DNA of 64,000 nt from positions 8,382,501 through 8,446,500 of the forward strand of contig JASJZC010000002.1 of assembly GCA_037178855.1 (NCBI GenBank). Direction: 5' to 3'. Below the pieces are notes generated by a model. That model saw only the letters and a program-made list of their open reading frames with translations, did no database searches and was not told where the DNA came from. The position numbers and the translations under genes were made by a program. Each line of letters begins with the position of its first letter. The first letter of the stretch is position 1. This document shows positions 32,820-61,958 of this stretch, in pieces. This stretch comes from Oscheius sp. JU75 (Eukaryota; Nematoda; Chromadorea; Rhabditida; Rhabditidae).

Positions 32820-34027
32820 TTAGCAAGTTATTAACTCTAGCGCAGTGGATCTCTTTGTTCGTTTGACAACAACAATATTAAGTCCAGATATCACCGAAGG
32901 TGTCTTCTTGTTTCGTTTGACTGGAAGTTTCAATCGTTTGTGGAAAAACTGAGACCCACAGATCCCGATGATGAACTCTCGATAGGGTCTTGAAGCTATG
33001 AGCAAAGTCATAGCTCCCAAAGGCGAACTGCACCCATTTATAAGCAATAGAAACACTGCTATATCGGCCCTTATAGAAACCCAAGTAAGCATTAAGAATA
33101 GGGAGGTAATCGGAAAAACAAAAAATACTTCTGATGCGAATATCTGCAAATTTTAAGATGGTTTAAAACGGGCAAGTCGTAACTGACCTGTGCAATAAGA
33201 GACTTTAGCCAAGTCCTGTGTATCGTTTTTGTTTTCTCCGACATATTTTCTTTCTGCTGATTAAGAATCCAAAATGAGATACAAGGGCAGAAAATTGTGA
33301 TCATACCAAGTAGAGTCATGGCAATTATGCCCAAAACTATGCACAACACTTGCCACCAAGTATTTGTTACATCTACTGCAATTGTCTTTTCCTCGTACAA
33401 CAACTCGGTAATATTGCCAAACCACTCAACTTGTAGTCGTTTAGCAGCAGCTTGGTCTGTCATCAGAAGGGAAGGGGCCCACATAACTATAGAAAGAATA
33501 GGGAGGAGATGATTTCCGTATTTGATGAGAAAACTCACGTAGAGGTAATATCCTTGTTGGAATTTTTTCGAAAACAGTAGTTCCATTCTAATTATAAATA
33601 ATACAGCCACCGATGTTCCAATGGCTTGAATTTTTTTCGATTGATAATGTGTGAAGTACAACACATACCTATCAAATTTGTCATACCTATAACGATTTGC
33701 CACGACTCTGGAACACCAATGAAGGAATAGTACCCTGCCGAATAAAATGCTCTATAAGGCATAATAATTACTGGAAGGATCAACACAAGGAGGTTAATTG
33801 TATAGAGATGAAAACTTAGTTAATTTAACTGGGCCTCTTAGATTCACTTACTATATAATATTCAAAACCAGCATTAGTTTGTAGTACTTTGTCATCTGCC
33901 TAGGAGATTTGAAGGAGATACAGTAGATTGCCAGAGTGACCACCATTACATCAAATAAGGTAATTATTTTTGGCCAAATATGAAAAGCTGGAGGATCGGG
34001 ATTAAAGTAGGGGTTGGGCTGCCACAT
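32820..34027 (-). CDS. Serpentine chemoreceptor, class H (Srh)-like
   Basis: Four exons on the minus strand. The suggested start MWQPNPYFNPDPPAFHIW (34027) is followed by TLFDVMVVTLAIYCISFKSP then RQM, the TM1/loop pattern of Srh receptors. Exon 2 has ILPVIIMPYRAFYSAGYYSF and GVPESWQIVIGMTNLI, the 'P-Y-P-aGY' region. Exon 3 starts with YVLYFTHYQSKKIQ, then has VLFIIRMELLF, helices around LPILSIVMWAPSLLM and WWQVLCIVLGIIAMTLLGMI. Exon 4 has VFFVFPITSLFLMLTWVSI, INGCSSPLGAMTLLIASRPY plus REF, and a basic tail, with the stop at 32820-32822. Reading frames are intact. The ligand is unknown. The start could lie further upstream, because the frame stays open for another 20 codons. Confidence 0.7.
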
Positions 34028-34139
34028 AGGAAGATAGAGACTCAAAGTGATAGCGCAAACAGGTGCTATGAGAACGCATGAATAGCAAAGTAGACATTTC
34101 AGCTTGCGGACTAATCAGGGCAGATAAAGATCGTTCTGT

Positions 34140-34500
34140 TTGTTTGATCGGGTGGCAATGTATTATAACCTATTTGTGAACGTTGAGAGTAACCATACTT
34201 TTCTGGAGCTCACTCAATTATCCCCAAGTGACAATGTTACCCCATTCTTTCTAAATATCAAAGATAAAACGAGCCAACAAAGTATACGATGTAGCCCCAA
34301 AAGGATACCTGTTAAATTAACCATCATTATCACAGTCTGCCACGGTTCTGGAAGCCCAAAGTAGGAACAGTAGCCGGTTGAGTAAAAGTCGCTATAAGGA
34401 AAGACGATATAACTGGTAGTATGAGCACACAGTTGAGAGTCCAGGTATGAAAGCTGAAACCTTTTAAAGGGACCATAAGGAACATCCGGAATCAATTTCT
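34140..34500 (-). pseudogene. Relic of a second Srh-like receptor
   Basis: One exon survives: FPYSDFYSTGYCSYFGLPEP followed by WQTVIMMVNLTG, clearly parallel to PYRAFYSAGYYSFIGVPESW and QIVIGMTNLI in the neighbouring gene. Flanking sequence can be matched only loosely, and a stop follows soon. It lies immediately upstream of the intact receptor, which suggests tandem duplication and loss. Confidence 0.6.
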
Positions 34501-34624
34501 ACAGTAACCAAAAGCCTATTATCCCTGACATGCCAAGAGTTCACTTCAATTTACAAACTTTGGGCAAGGCTGACAAATCGAACTGTCTCATTTTCAACCT
34601 TAGGCTGTCGATTGCCACATTGAA

Positions 34625-34800
34625 GGTAAGAGTAAATTTCCATCCGAATCAATGGCAGATCCTTGGAGAGTTTCAAAATCCTGCAGGCTCCTGCGGGGGT
34701 TTTGAGACGCTGATCATTGAGAAGGCTTTCCGCGGGGCCAGGTCGCGGGGCGTTACGTTCCAAAGACGCCTAATCTTTTCTACAAACATTTTCACTTTCC
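34625..34800 (+). repeat. Dispersed repeat family R3, copy b
   Basis: It shares with 15045-15245, in the same order and orientation, 'tttccatccgaatcaatggc', 'ccttggagag', 'cgcggggccaggtcgcgggg', 'gttacgttccaaag' and 'taatcttttcta'. Confidence 0.65.
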
Positions 34801-35260
34801 CACATTGTAGGATATAAACTCACTGCAATCATCAAGAGAGCAGGTGGTTTTTTGAAGGTTAGCGAAGGATAACGTATGCAAAACAAAATTAAGGCACGTA
34901 GAAACAGTTCCTGATTGGTTTAACTAAAACTCGAGGTATTAAGAGACTGTAAATCTCCCACGCCTACCATCTCAGCTTACGAATTAATCAGAAAAGCGCA
35001 GGGGTTTGGTTTGGTTTAAAATATTTTTCTGAACATTTTCTGTGGATTCACACTCTTTGCCAAAAGTGTGGTACAGAGGTGTGTAACGTTTAGAAACGCG
35101 TTGAGAAGCTAAGTTAAAAGTTTTCCACGAAAAGAGAAAAAGTTTGTATAATATCTATGGCGCGCAATTTTCTAATCACCTGGAAAATTCTTTATTCATC
35201 CAATGTATAAGTTATTACATCCATTAGGACAATATAAACAATACGAGCAATTAAATCATA
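34801..35260. other. Intergenic, AT-rich
   Basis: No gene or repeat recognised. It includes the 3' flank of the DEP-domain gene. Confidence 0.35.
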
Positions 35261-36650
35261 CTAGTTTTTCTGGAAGAGACGACGGAAGAAGGGCCTTCTC
35301 TTGGATCTCTCGACCCTCTTCACCACTGGCTTCTTCTCAACCGGTCTCTCTTGTTCCTTATCATAGTCTCCAAGAATACTGATCACGTCAAACAGTTCGT
35401 TCCTTCTCCTGGGAGCCTTGCTCTCTTTCTTGACCGGTTCAGAGACTGGAACAATCTGAAAATCTTGGTATTACTCAGAATCTACGGGTGTCTCTCACCC
35501 TCTGTTTCAAGGTCTTTTCCTTTTCCTCCTCAACGAGTCTTGTGAACTCTCTGTCAGGAACAAAGAGTTCTTCGACATTAGACAGGAGGTACTGGACGAT
35601 GTTGGTGATCTTCTGGCCACTGATTCTGTCAGAAGAGACGAGAGTTTTGGACAGGTGCTCCACGGCGAGACTCTTGACTTTCAGATCATCCTGAGAGATT
35701 TTCTTCATTAGACGAAGCACGGCTTCCAGTCGGCTACATCGTTCAGTGGGAAGCACCAGGAGGAGGAGGGAGATGGCTGATTTCTTGGTCAGATGTCCAG
35801 AAATCTCGCCGAGCATGTCCAAGATTGACGCAGCTTCCAGTTCTGTCAAGAACGAGAACTGGGAGAAAGATTGACACAGCTGGTCGAAGACCTTGACAGC
35901 GTTCGGGGTCTCCAGGGAGAAGGGGAGTTTGATCAAGTAGTTCATTTGATTCTGGATGCCGTCTGGGAACAGATCTGGAAGTTGCTATTGAGAAAGAAAG
36001 ACAGTGATAGTACCTGAGATCCTCTCTTCCTCACAGTTCCTCCATACTGTGCTCCCTTGAACTTCGAGTGAGAAGTAGTAGTCCGATGGAATCAGTTGAT
36101 AGAGCCGAGTGAAAAATCCTGTCATGTAGCAGTTCCAAATGTCAACCTTATTCATCTGAGGTCACCTGTCAGTTCTGTCAACCACTTGAAGAGAAGGTTG
36201 GGAGCATCTAGCCACCTCGATGCTCTCATCGGATATCTTTCTTTTGGCGGCAAATCTGAAATTGGAATATTAGAAAGTTTAAAGAGGTTCAACTAACCAG
36301 TAAATGCCATCCAATTTGATAATTCTCCCCTCGTTCTTCTTGGCGCTAATTCTGACAAAGACCTTCTCTTTCAACATGGCTTCGAGCAGCTTGACCGTCT
36401 GTTCCTTGGTCAGTTTCTCCTGGGTATATGGGTTGAGTAGGGCTTCGAACAAGTAGTTGAGAGCCTCCCCCGGCCGGTGAAAGAGTCCTCGACGACGGTG
36501 AGTAGACGACTGTGTCTGCCGCGAGGACAGCCAGCCATGAAAATATCAACAATGTTCTTCCACTGAAACAGAGGTGAGAGTATGGGAGAGAGATGAGTGT
36601 CTTACGGTCTGTAGGGTATTCAACCGGGTCTGGAAGTTGAGCGGAGACAT
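35261..36650 (-). CDS. DEP-domain protein, LET-99/DEPDC1-like, with an apparent frameshift
   Basis: The start MSPLNFQTRLNTLQT (36650) joins in phase to WKNIVDIFMAGCPRGRHSRL and VVEDSFTGR. It continues, in a shifted frame, as EALNYLFEALLNPYTQEKLT, KEQTVKLLEAMLKEKVFVRI and KLDGIYW. Together these form a DEP domain like DEPDC1 (AGMPLRKHR...CFT..EA..WL). The frame changes at the C5 run 36467-36471: two extra bases there break the ORF. Downstream exons encode a helical region (FDQLCQSFSQFSFLTELEAA, KKSAISLLLLVLPTE, VEHLSKTL) that may be the degenerate RhoGAP-like part. A basic tail ends FFRRLFQKN at the stop 35261-35263. LET-99-type proteins act at the cell cortex in spindle positioning. The gene is either a recent pseudogene or carries a sequencing or assembly error. 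Confidence 0.65.
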
Positions 36651-36784
36651 TCTTTGACGAGTATTGGTGAGTTTAATGAGGGTGAGGAAGCGCGTTCCGT
36701 CGCGGTTGCTCGCGAGAGAAGCGAAGCCCGGTCAAAGAGTAGAGAGGCGGCTACTGGCACTCTGTCAAAAAGCAAAAGGCAATA

Positions 36785-36860
36785 GTTTTTCTCTCTATTA
36801 ATGGTGTCCGTTTTTCCGTAACCACGAGCAAAAAAGCTGGCTAGTCATGTGCGTGTGTGT
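36785..36860 (+). repeat. Fragment of dispersed repeat R1
   Basis: 'tctctctattaatggtgtcc' and 'accacgagcaaaaaagctgg' then 'ctagtcatg' match the start of R1 (1647, 54863) with a deletion of the 'actactaaagtgc' part. It lies between the DEP gene and MRP gene A. The rest of 36651-36986 shows nothing recognisable. Confidence 0.6.
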
Positions 36861-36986
36861 GTCGAGCCAGAATGGGAGATGTGTCTTTAAGGAACGTTGT
36901 TCCTGTCAGGGTGGCACGACTCTATCTGTCACGAGCCCTAATGGAGCATCAGCCAAAACTTGTGAATAGTAAAGCCTAACAAAGAT

Positions 36987-42621
<5,635 letters not shown>

Positions 42622-43106
42622 CGTGGTAGTAGACACAACGGCAACTATAGATCCATGATAAGGGGGCTGACAAAGACTGCTGCCGATTGACTGATAACCA
42701 GGCTGAGAGAGAGACAGGGGGCAGGAAAAGCGCAGTGTTTATGGCCTGGGAGTGACCGAAAGGTCTCTAATATCAACAATTGAGCAAATGATATCATGAG
42801 CTATGGATAAAAAAAAGACACCCTTCCCCAGGCTGGATTCAAGCAGGCTTCTAAGGATTCAAACCAGAAGTTCGTGTGACCTTTAGATGAATGTAACAGG
42901 TATAAATCACTTTCCAATGTCATGCGTTCAGTTCGATCAGAACGAAGCAGTAATAGTCTGCGGAAGGGTAAAAAATTCTGGAACAGTTGGGGCGTGAGGA
43001 GAACTGAAAGGTAATGAGAGTCATTTGCATTGTTAAACAGAGATCTGTGTAAATAGGGTTTATTATGTCAACAGTGAATTTTTGGAATAATCGAATAAAG
43101 GGCTCT
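42622..43106. other. Spacer between MRP genes A and B
   Basis: 485 bp. No repeat or RNA gene recognised. It should contain the promoter of copy A and the 3' UTR of copy B. Confidence 0.4.
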
Positions 43107-49233
<6,127 letters not shown>

Positions 49234-49958
49234 AGCGACCTGGAAGAAGAGAAACTTGACCTCTCGGACTAGTACAAACAGAGAACGCCACAACACGTGT
49301 GGAAGTAAAGATAAGGGAAGAGGAACTGGATGGAGATTGACAGGATGAGAGAGACAGAGAGACAGAGGGATAGAGCGACAGAGACAGAGAGATAGAGATT
49401 CATATGAACTGACAGTGAGAATGATGATAACCTAATCGACTTTGCTCCCGATTTGCATTATAACGAGGTCGATGTCATCTCATCACGGCGAATATAATGA
49501 GTTTGGTGGGAAAGATCAAAAACTGGTACGAGAATACGCGCGCTGCGAGATTGTGTGAGAAATGCCAGTCTGGGGTCTGATTACGAGACTCTGCTCAGCC
49601 GCACTCATTTGTCATCACAGATATTTGCGACTCGATCGGAGTGCAAAAGAGCGGAGAAGTTTATCTAGTGTGTTGACCAAGGATACAGGGATCTCTGCCT
49701 CCTTGTCTCTCTGCCTTATCTCTCTATTTCTCTAACCCTCTTCTTCTCTGTCTCTCTCTGTCTCTGTTTCTGTGTCCTTAGACAGAAGCCATACTTTTCA
49801 TAGATAGACTTTGCGAGAGAACAATAGGGAACAAGAAATTGGTTCAATCGAATTGTTCATTTTTATGGGTTATATTATGTCAACAGTGTATCACAGGGAA
49901 TGTGATTAGGTAAAGCTCTGGATATGCTTGAAAGTGTTTCAAGTGGAATGTGTGTAGC
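49234..49958. other. Spacer between MRP genes B and C
   Basis: It holds 'gacagagagacagagg' (about 49350-49395) and 'ctctctgtctctgtttctgt' (about 49740-49775) low-complexity tracts of opposite polarity. No gene or RNA recognised. Confidence 0.4.
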
Positions 49959-56264
<6,306 letters not shown>

Positions 56265-58083
56265 GCTGAGGAGAGAGGGCGATGGGACCTAGAAGAAGAA
56301 AATGATGACAAAACGGAGCGAGGGAGCAGACTAATTGAGCTAAACTAATGTCATCAAAAGCTGACCGAGATTAGGAGCAAAAACGTGGGTGATATCAGAA
56401 AAATTTCGAAAAGCACAGAAAGCAGGGTGAACCCTGATTATATACTGAACCGATCTAGACAATCGATAGTGAGGAAGGAGCGCTTTTCTGTAAACTATTC
56501 GTCATGGTGATACATCTGGTCGAGTGATCAGAAGAAGATAGAGAGACAGAGAAAGAGAAAGGGAAAGAGTGAAAGAGGAAGAGACAGGGAAAGAGACAGA
56601 GACAGAGAATGATTACAAATCTGATTCGAAGATTCCAAAATAATACGAATTCCCACCTGGACTCGGTTATTTTCAGACGAACACAATTATTGCCCATTAT
56701 TCACTATCAGTTTTGCACCCGTGAAACAAACAGAAAAACAGAAAACAGGTGCAGGGAACCGTGTGGAACTGGGAGGATTGAGTAGGCAGCCCAGCTGTTC
56801 TCTCCGGAAAGGTCCCCTCCCCTCGGGCGGGAGGTTAGAGAACGCGAAGAGTCTCTCAGTGGAGCAGACATATCCAGTCTAATTTTGGCCGTTGCGTGGA
56901 ATGATGAAACGGAGGAAAGGGCATGATATCTTTGGCAGAGAACTCAAGTGAGGAAGAGAGACAGGATGACATAGAGAGAGAGAGAGAGGCAGAGAGACAG
57001 ACAACGGAGAGACAGAGATAGAGATACAGGGAGAGAGACAGAAACAGAACGAGTCTGGACAACATGCCATAAAATGGACACATGTATTGGAGTGTCCGCT
57101 TATCTAGAAATAAGCTGGAGATTTTTGAATTCCGACCACTATTTCCTGCAAATGCAAGGCTTTAGAGCCATTAAAAACTGTAGGAGAAACTCAGAAAAAG
57201 GTGGGACTATGAGGTTTTTGAGACAATCAGCTGGTGCACAGCCGATTACAAAAAAGTGACATAACTTTTGACCCTCTTTCGGTTCGAATATGCAAGTATT
57301 GTCCCCCGCGGCACTTCCCCATTTTATCAGGTCAATGATCTCATTTTCAGGCTCACATCAGTCATATTCTACAAAGTGATAGAACTTGATCTTCTTTACA
57401 ACATTGTTGAGCATAAAAATGTTGGAAAATGTCATCTTCTACCCGAAAACTGCGGAAAAATGGGCGCGTCCAGTAGTGATGAAGCGCACCCCATCCCGCA
57501 ACTTGAGCACTAAATTTAGGCATCAAAATATTAATATTTGATAAAAAAAAAATGATGTTCTGCTAAGCTATAGCCCTTGTTCTGCTCTACAACTATACAA
57601 AACATCGTAAAACTGGAAAACGATCTCTTCCACCTGATAATGGTGTCATAATAAGCAGATTTTGGCGCTTTCTCAAGTGAATACGTACATAAAAAGGCGG
57701 CAATTACGAATTTTATGATGAGAAAGGACTTCGAGAAACTGAAAAGAGAGTTTAAAAAGAGGATTCGACAAAAAATCTAACAGGGAAGGGCAGAGGGAGG
57801 GAGACTCTGCTCTGAACTCAAACTGGGAAGTTTCCTTATGTTAAAAACGGTCGTCTACCTCTGGCTTAGCATAAAAATGAGCCATGCGGTCATCATTTAT
57901 GCGCCAGATTTTGTGGTTTCGAGCACAAAGAAGGGAGTTGAAATTTTTGTAATGAATGATGACAAAAGACTGCCGGAGCAATCCCCTCTCTGGGCTGATA
58001 AGCTCCAGCCGCTGACAATTTTCTTCCCAGTCTCTGACCTGGGAAAATGTGTTCCAGGTCAGAGACCGAGAATACAAGGTTCC
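56265..58083. other. Intergenic, no gene recognised
   Basis: Low-complexity purine tracts lie at about 56525-56610 and 56945-57050. Short frames (57074-57259, 57268-57513, 57838-58224) show no domain or signal peptide. 'gggaggttagagaacgcgaa' near 56830 is not part of a recognised element. Confidence 0.35.
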
Positions 58084-58326
58084 TTAAAGCGGGCGTCTCA
58101 CTACGAAACATTTTGGCGCAAATCTAGCATTTCGCGCGGCAGTCCAAATCATTTTTATTGCAAAGCTCCAAGAAAAATAAATTTCTGTCGATTTTTGTCG
58201 ATGTTTATATTTTTATTGTGTTAAAACACTACTTTTTATGTAGACATCAACTGCTTTGGCGTTCCCGCCAAATTTTTTGAACTGTGCGCACCAGTTTTGG
58301 GCGCAATAGCCCGATATTCCCTTTAA
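58084..58326. mobile_element. TTAA-flanked element, family M5, diverged copy
   Basis: Bounded by TTAA|AGCGGGCGTCTC and ATTCCCT|TTAA. The interior shares with 60826-61121 'ctacgaaaca(t/c)tttggcgc', 'atttcgcgcggca', 'caaagctccaagaaaaat' and 'gggcgcaatag' in order. It is a decayed, shorter copy with no coding capacity. Confidence 0.6.
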
Positions 58327-58349
58327 CTCTCAGAGTTAGATCATTGACT

Positions 58350-58415
58350 CGCATCAGTGCCAAGTGACGGGGCTATTGTCCAGAGATACCGGGGTTCGGT
58401 TCCCGGAAGAAAATT
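58350..58415 (+). repeat. tRNA T-arm-like remnant
   Basis: 'taccggggttcggttcccgg' is a well-paired B-box/T-arm. The upstream 'agtgccaagtgacggggc' is a poor D-arm. It lies just outside the 3' end of the acyltransferase gene. Confidence 0.35.
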
Positions 58416-58529
58416 ACGGCTTTTTGATAAAACAATATTATTTTCCCGCCAAACTTGGGGGACACATAGCAAAGTATAAACGAGAGAATATCACATGTAG
58501 ATCACCAAACGAGATTTCTAGGAAAACGG

Positions 58530-61500
58530 CTACAATTCCTTCTTTTCGAAGGCCGTCTTCGTCGTACTCGTCTTGTCCTTAGGCTTTCGGGGAAGGACAC
58601 GCAGCAGAATCTGATAAGTGATGGGCCAGACGAGGAAGTAGAGAATAAAGCCGATGAAGTAAATTGACTTGGCCGGCTGAAAAAAAAGCGGTTTAGTACT
58701 ACTAGGTGGTCCAAAAGCTATCTCCAGTCCCTCTAACTTGGAGCCTCAAGAAGACAATTTTACAGGGATTTTGCGAATATAATAGATGGTTTTGGAGACG
58801 AAGTTTAGTATTAAAACGAATATTAAATTGGCGACAGACACTAGTTGGAAACATAAATTAATTATCAGGGTTATCAAGGATCGTCCATGTTTTCGGTCAA
58901 TCATATCGAACATTACTTTAGCAATAAGCATGAAACTTTTCGAATGCTCGTGGTTTTGTATCGCTAACAAGAATCGAGATAACAGTCCAGTTTTAGACTC
59001 TCTATCAGCCGGTCACTCTCGCAAAGCGAAAAAAAAAACTTTTTGATGGGTCTACTCAGATGAGATTTGTAGAAATTTTCAAAATCAACAACTTTTAACT
59101 TCGTTGTCACTATCTACTCAGACTTCTTGACCATGTTTTAAAGTACTCTGCAGAAAATTTTCAAAAAAAAGTAATTTTGATTTTTAACACCTCACTGCTC
59201 AAGAAATGAGGTCGCAGGAAACCTCGGAACTACTATATGCTTCTAGTGCATACGGAAAGTAAAAACTTGTTCCAGGCTCAAAACGCTAGTTTTAAAATTT
59301 GGATGCTTTGAATTTTATAGACCATTTTTTAGTTTAAGAATGAGCCCTCATAATCACGCCAACAGGGTGTTGATGGTTTCGGCCGTTTCTGCTTTTGTAA
59401 CCAGAAAAGCGGAAACTGGTATTGGAAATCGCGAAAACTGAAGACTTTCAAAATGGACTTTGTTCGAGATTAGGACTGATCCATTTCCGATGATATGGCA
59501 ACGAAAGACTACAAGTTGTGGCCTGTTTCCTGCGAAACAGCATCACCATTTTCAAGGCATTCTATTAATTTATTTTGAAAGAAGAAAAACAGAACAAAAG
59601 GCTTACCCGGATCCAATACTTCGTCTTAATCAATCCCATATGCAGGAAGCCAGAGCCCATGCTGTAGTTGACCAAGAGCTTGCCAAACAGCCAGATGAAG
59701 GGTCGAACCGCGGGGATTTTGAGGAATTCTGCCCAGCCTGGCGTCCTGTCAATCAGTCCGTAGAGCTAAAATGTCTTTTTTGGCGCCAAAAAAAAGACAA
59801 ACCTGTTGCTCGGCAAGGACACATCCAAATTCGAAGAAGAAGAGCAGGAAATAACCGAGATGATATCCGTGCCAGACGGCCAAATAGACCAAGGTAATCA
59901 AATGAGCTCCTGGCTTGCTATTGAGCCAGCGGAGTCTTCGGAAAATGTGATTTTTGGCAAAAGTGTTCGTGCCGACGTTAAAGGACTGCACAATCGAAGT
60001 ATAGTCGTGAGCGGACTCCCAGAGCCAGATGTGAAGGTCGCGAGTGCCGTCCCATTTATCCTCGCCCTTCTCGTCCTTGCCATTGTACGAGATTCCGTTC
60101 AGGATGGCGGCACCCTCGGAGATGAGCCACATTCCACAGTAGCGGTACATTGTGAGTCGGAACCAGATCGTGACCCAAGTCCAGCGGGCGAAAAATGATC
60201 GACTGTCAAAATCGTCAGAGTTGAGCCATTCCGGGGTGATCCAGACGGCGCCCCACTGCGTGAGAACCATGTAAGTGCAGCCGGCCAGGAAGCGGCCCAA
60301 CGAGGGCATCAGACTGAATTTTTTGGATGAATTTTAAACAAAAAATATAAAAATTACGCTGACTGACGCGGCTGACCATTCTCATCCAAGGCCTTCCCGT
60401 CGACAAAGTAGCGGAATCGGCTCAACGTGAACTGAGGGCCGACGAGGGTTCCGGTGAAGAACCAGCCTAAAATTAATAGTTGAGAGACTAAAACAAGCTT
60501 TTCTCGCTGTATCATTTCGCAATGCTTCATGTCATTATCTAGATTCATGTATTTTCGGCAAAATTTCAACGAAGGCACCCCCGTAGCGCAGTCGTTCCGA
60601 TAACAACAAAAACTTGTCGGGTTCGGCTCCTGCGTCAATAAAACCATTTTTGTTTTAAACACTCAGAAACACCTCCAGAAAACTTTTTCCATCACTGGTT
60701 AGGTCAATATCGTTGGTTTTTTTTTTTGCAACTTCGCATTTCAAAAACTAGCACGCCCATTTCAAACGGGATAACCAAAGTGTTTCGTAGCGTTTCGTAG
60801 CTACGAAACACTGAAGAACTACGCTTTAAAGCGAATGTCCAGCTACGAAACACTTTGGCGCGAATTTATCGTATTTCGCGCGGCATTTCCAACCACTTTT
60901 ATTCCAAAGCTCCAAGAAAAATGCATTTCTGCCGATTTCTGTTGACGTTTGTACTCTTATTGCGTTAAAACACTTTCCTATAATTATGTGGACAAAATAC
61001 GCCTACAGCAAAACATAATAATCACAAGTTTATCAACTTTTTCAGCGTTCTCACCAAATTTTTTTGAATTGTGCGGTCCAACTTTGGGCGCTTGGGCGCA
61101 ATAGCTAGACACTCGCTTTAATAGAAAGTAGTTACCAAAAGCAGCAATCTCGATGAGGGAGGGTTTGTCCCGGATGGCTGTGAGTTTCTGGTCGGGCTTC
61201 AGTGTGTCGTAGTGGACGCCGTCGTAGACGTCCATCACCAGACCGATGAATCGCAGAGTCATAATGCAGAACGGCGTCGTCCAGGTGATGTCGTATTGGT
61301 CGGACTCAGCGAACCAGTAGCCGACGAGTAGGTGGCCCTGAAAATAAATGGATTTATGATCATGAGAAGAGGGTTATGTCGATTACAAAATGTTGTCAGC
61401 TTTGCTGTCTAACTGTGGCGGCTTTAGAGCTCTCTAACTGCGGCTGTTAAACACTAAACGAAAGACTATACGACCAGAATTTCATTTATCTGGTTTGTAG

Positions 61501-61958
61501 GCTACTGCTTCAATATTACTAGTTTTCCTCGACAGAAACCTACCAAAAAGACGACATGAGCAGCTATGACAGATTCCGTTGTTCCGGCCATGAAATTAGT
61601 GATGATATAGGCGGCCAGAATGGCAAAGATGCTGTGAAAGATGGCCATGCCTTAATTTGAAGCAAATTTCAGGCATCAAATAAAACTGACCATATCCGAA
61701 GACGTATAAAAAGGCTCCGACGGCGATAAAGTAATAATATTGGACGAGCTTTGGCTTATTATAGAAGAAGATTCGATAGAGGACTGAGAAGCCATAAGCT
61801 GGAAGATTTTCCTTGAAAAAGAAAACTGAAAAAGGCTGCTTACTTGCTAAGACGGACAATAGTAGGGTAAGGGCATCCTCTCTCACGCCGGCAGTTTCGG
61901 CCAGAGCGCCAACCAAACCCATGGCTCTGATTACCTGAGACAATGATGGATTAGTCAT
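58530..61958 (-). CDS. Lysophospholipid acyltransferase, MBOAT family (LPCAT3/MBOAT5-like)
   Basis: An ER membrane enzyme that adds polyunsaturated acyl chains to lysophospholipids. The start MTNPSLSQVIRAMGLVGALA (61958) leads to several helices (YRIFFYNKPKLVQYYYFIAV, HSIFAILAAYIITNFMAGTT). Then come SDQYDITWTTPFCIMTLRFI, LVMDVYDGV, a ...KPSLIEIAAFG/W junction and WFFTGTLVGPQFTLSRFRYF, the MBOAT5/LPCAT3 signature. A long exon has ISYNGKDEKGEDKWDGTRDL, SFNVGTNTFAKNHIFRRLRW and LVYLAVWHGYHLGYFLLFFF, where WHG.H.GY holds the conserved active-site histidine. The C-terminus KKEL fits the KKxx ER-retrieval signal. Stop at 58530-58532. About nine exons. The introns from 58680 and 60475 are long; the latter contains a tRNA-like unit and an M5 element. 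Confidence 0.92.
60574..60638 (+). repeat. tRNA-like element in acyltransferase intron
   Basis: 'ccgtagcgcagtcgttccga' (A-box TAGCGCAGTCG) and, 25 nt later, 'gtcgggttcggctcctgcg' (B-box). The spacing and acceptor stem are short of a real tRNA, so it is likely a SINE head or pseudogene. Confidence 0.5.
60826..61121. mobile_element. TTAA-flanked inverted-repeat element, family M5
   Basis: 296 bp. Left end TTAA|AGCGAATGTCCAGCTA; right end TAGCTAGACACTCGCT|TTAA. These are inverted repeats with two or three mismatches, and the TTAA at both ends looks like a target duplication of piggyBac type (inference). It is related to 58084-58326. No transposase. It lies in an intron of the acyltransferase gene. 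Confidence 0.7.
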
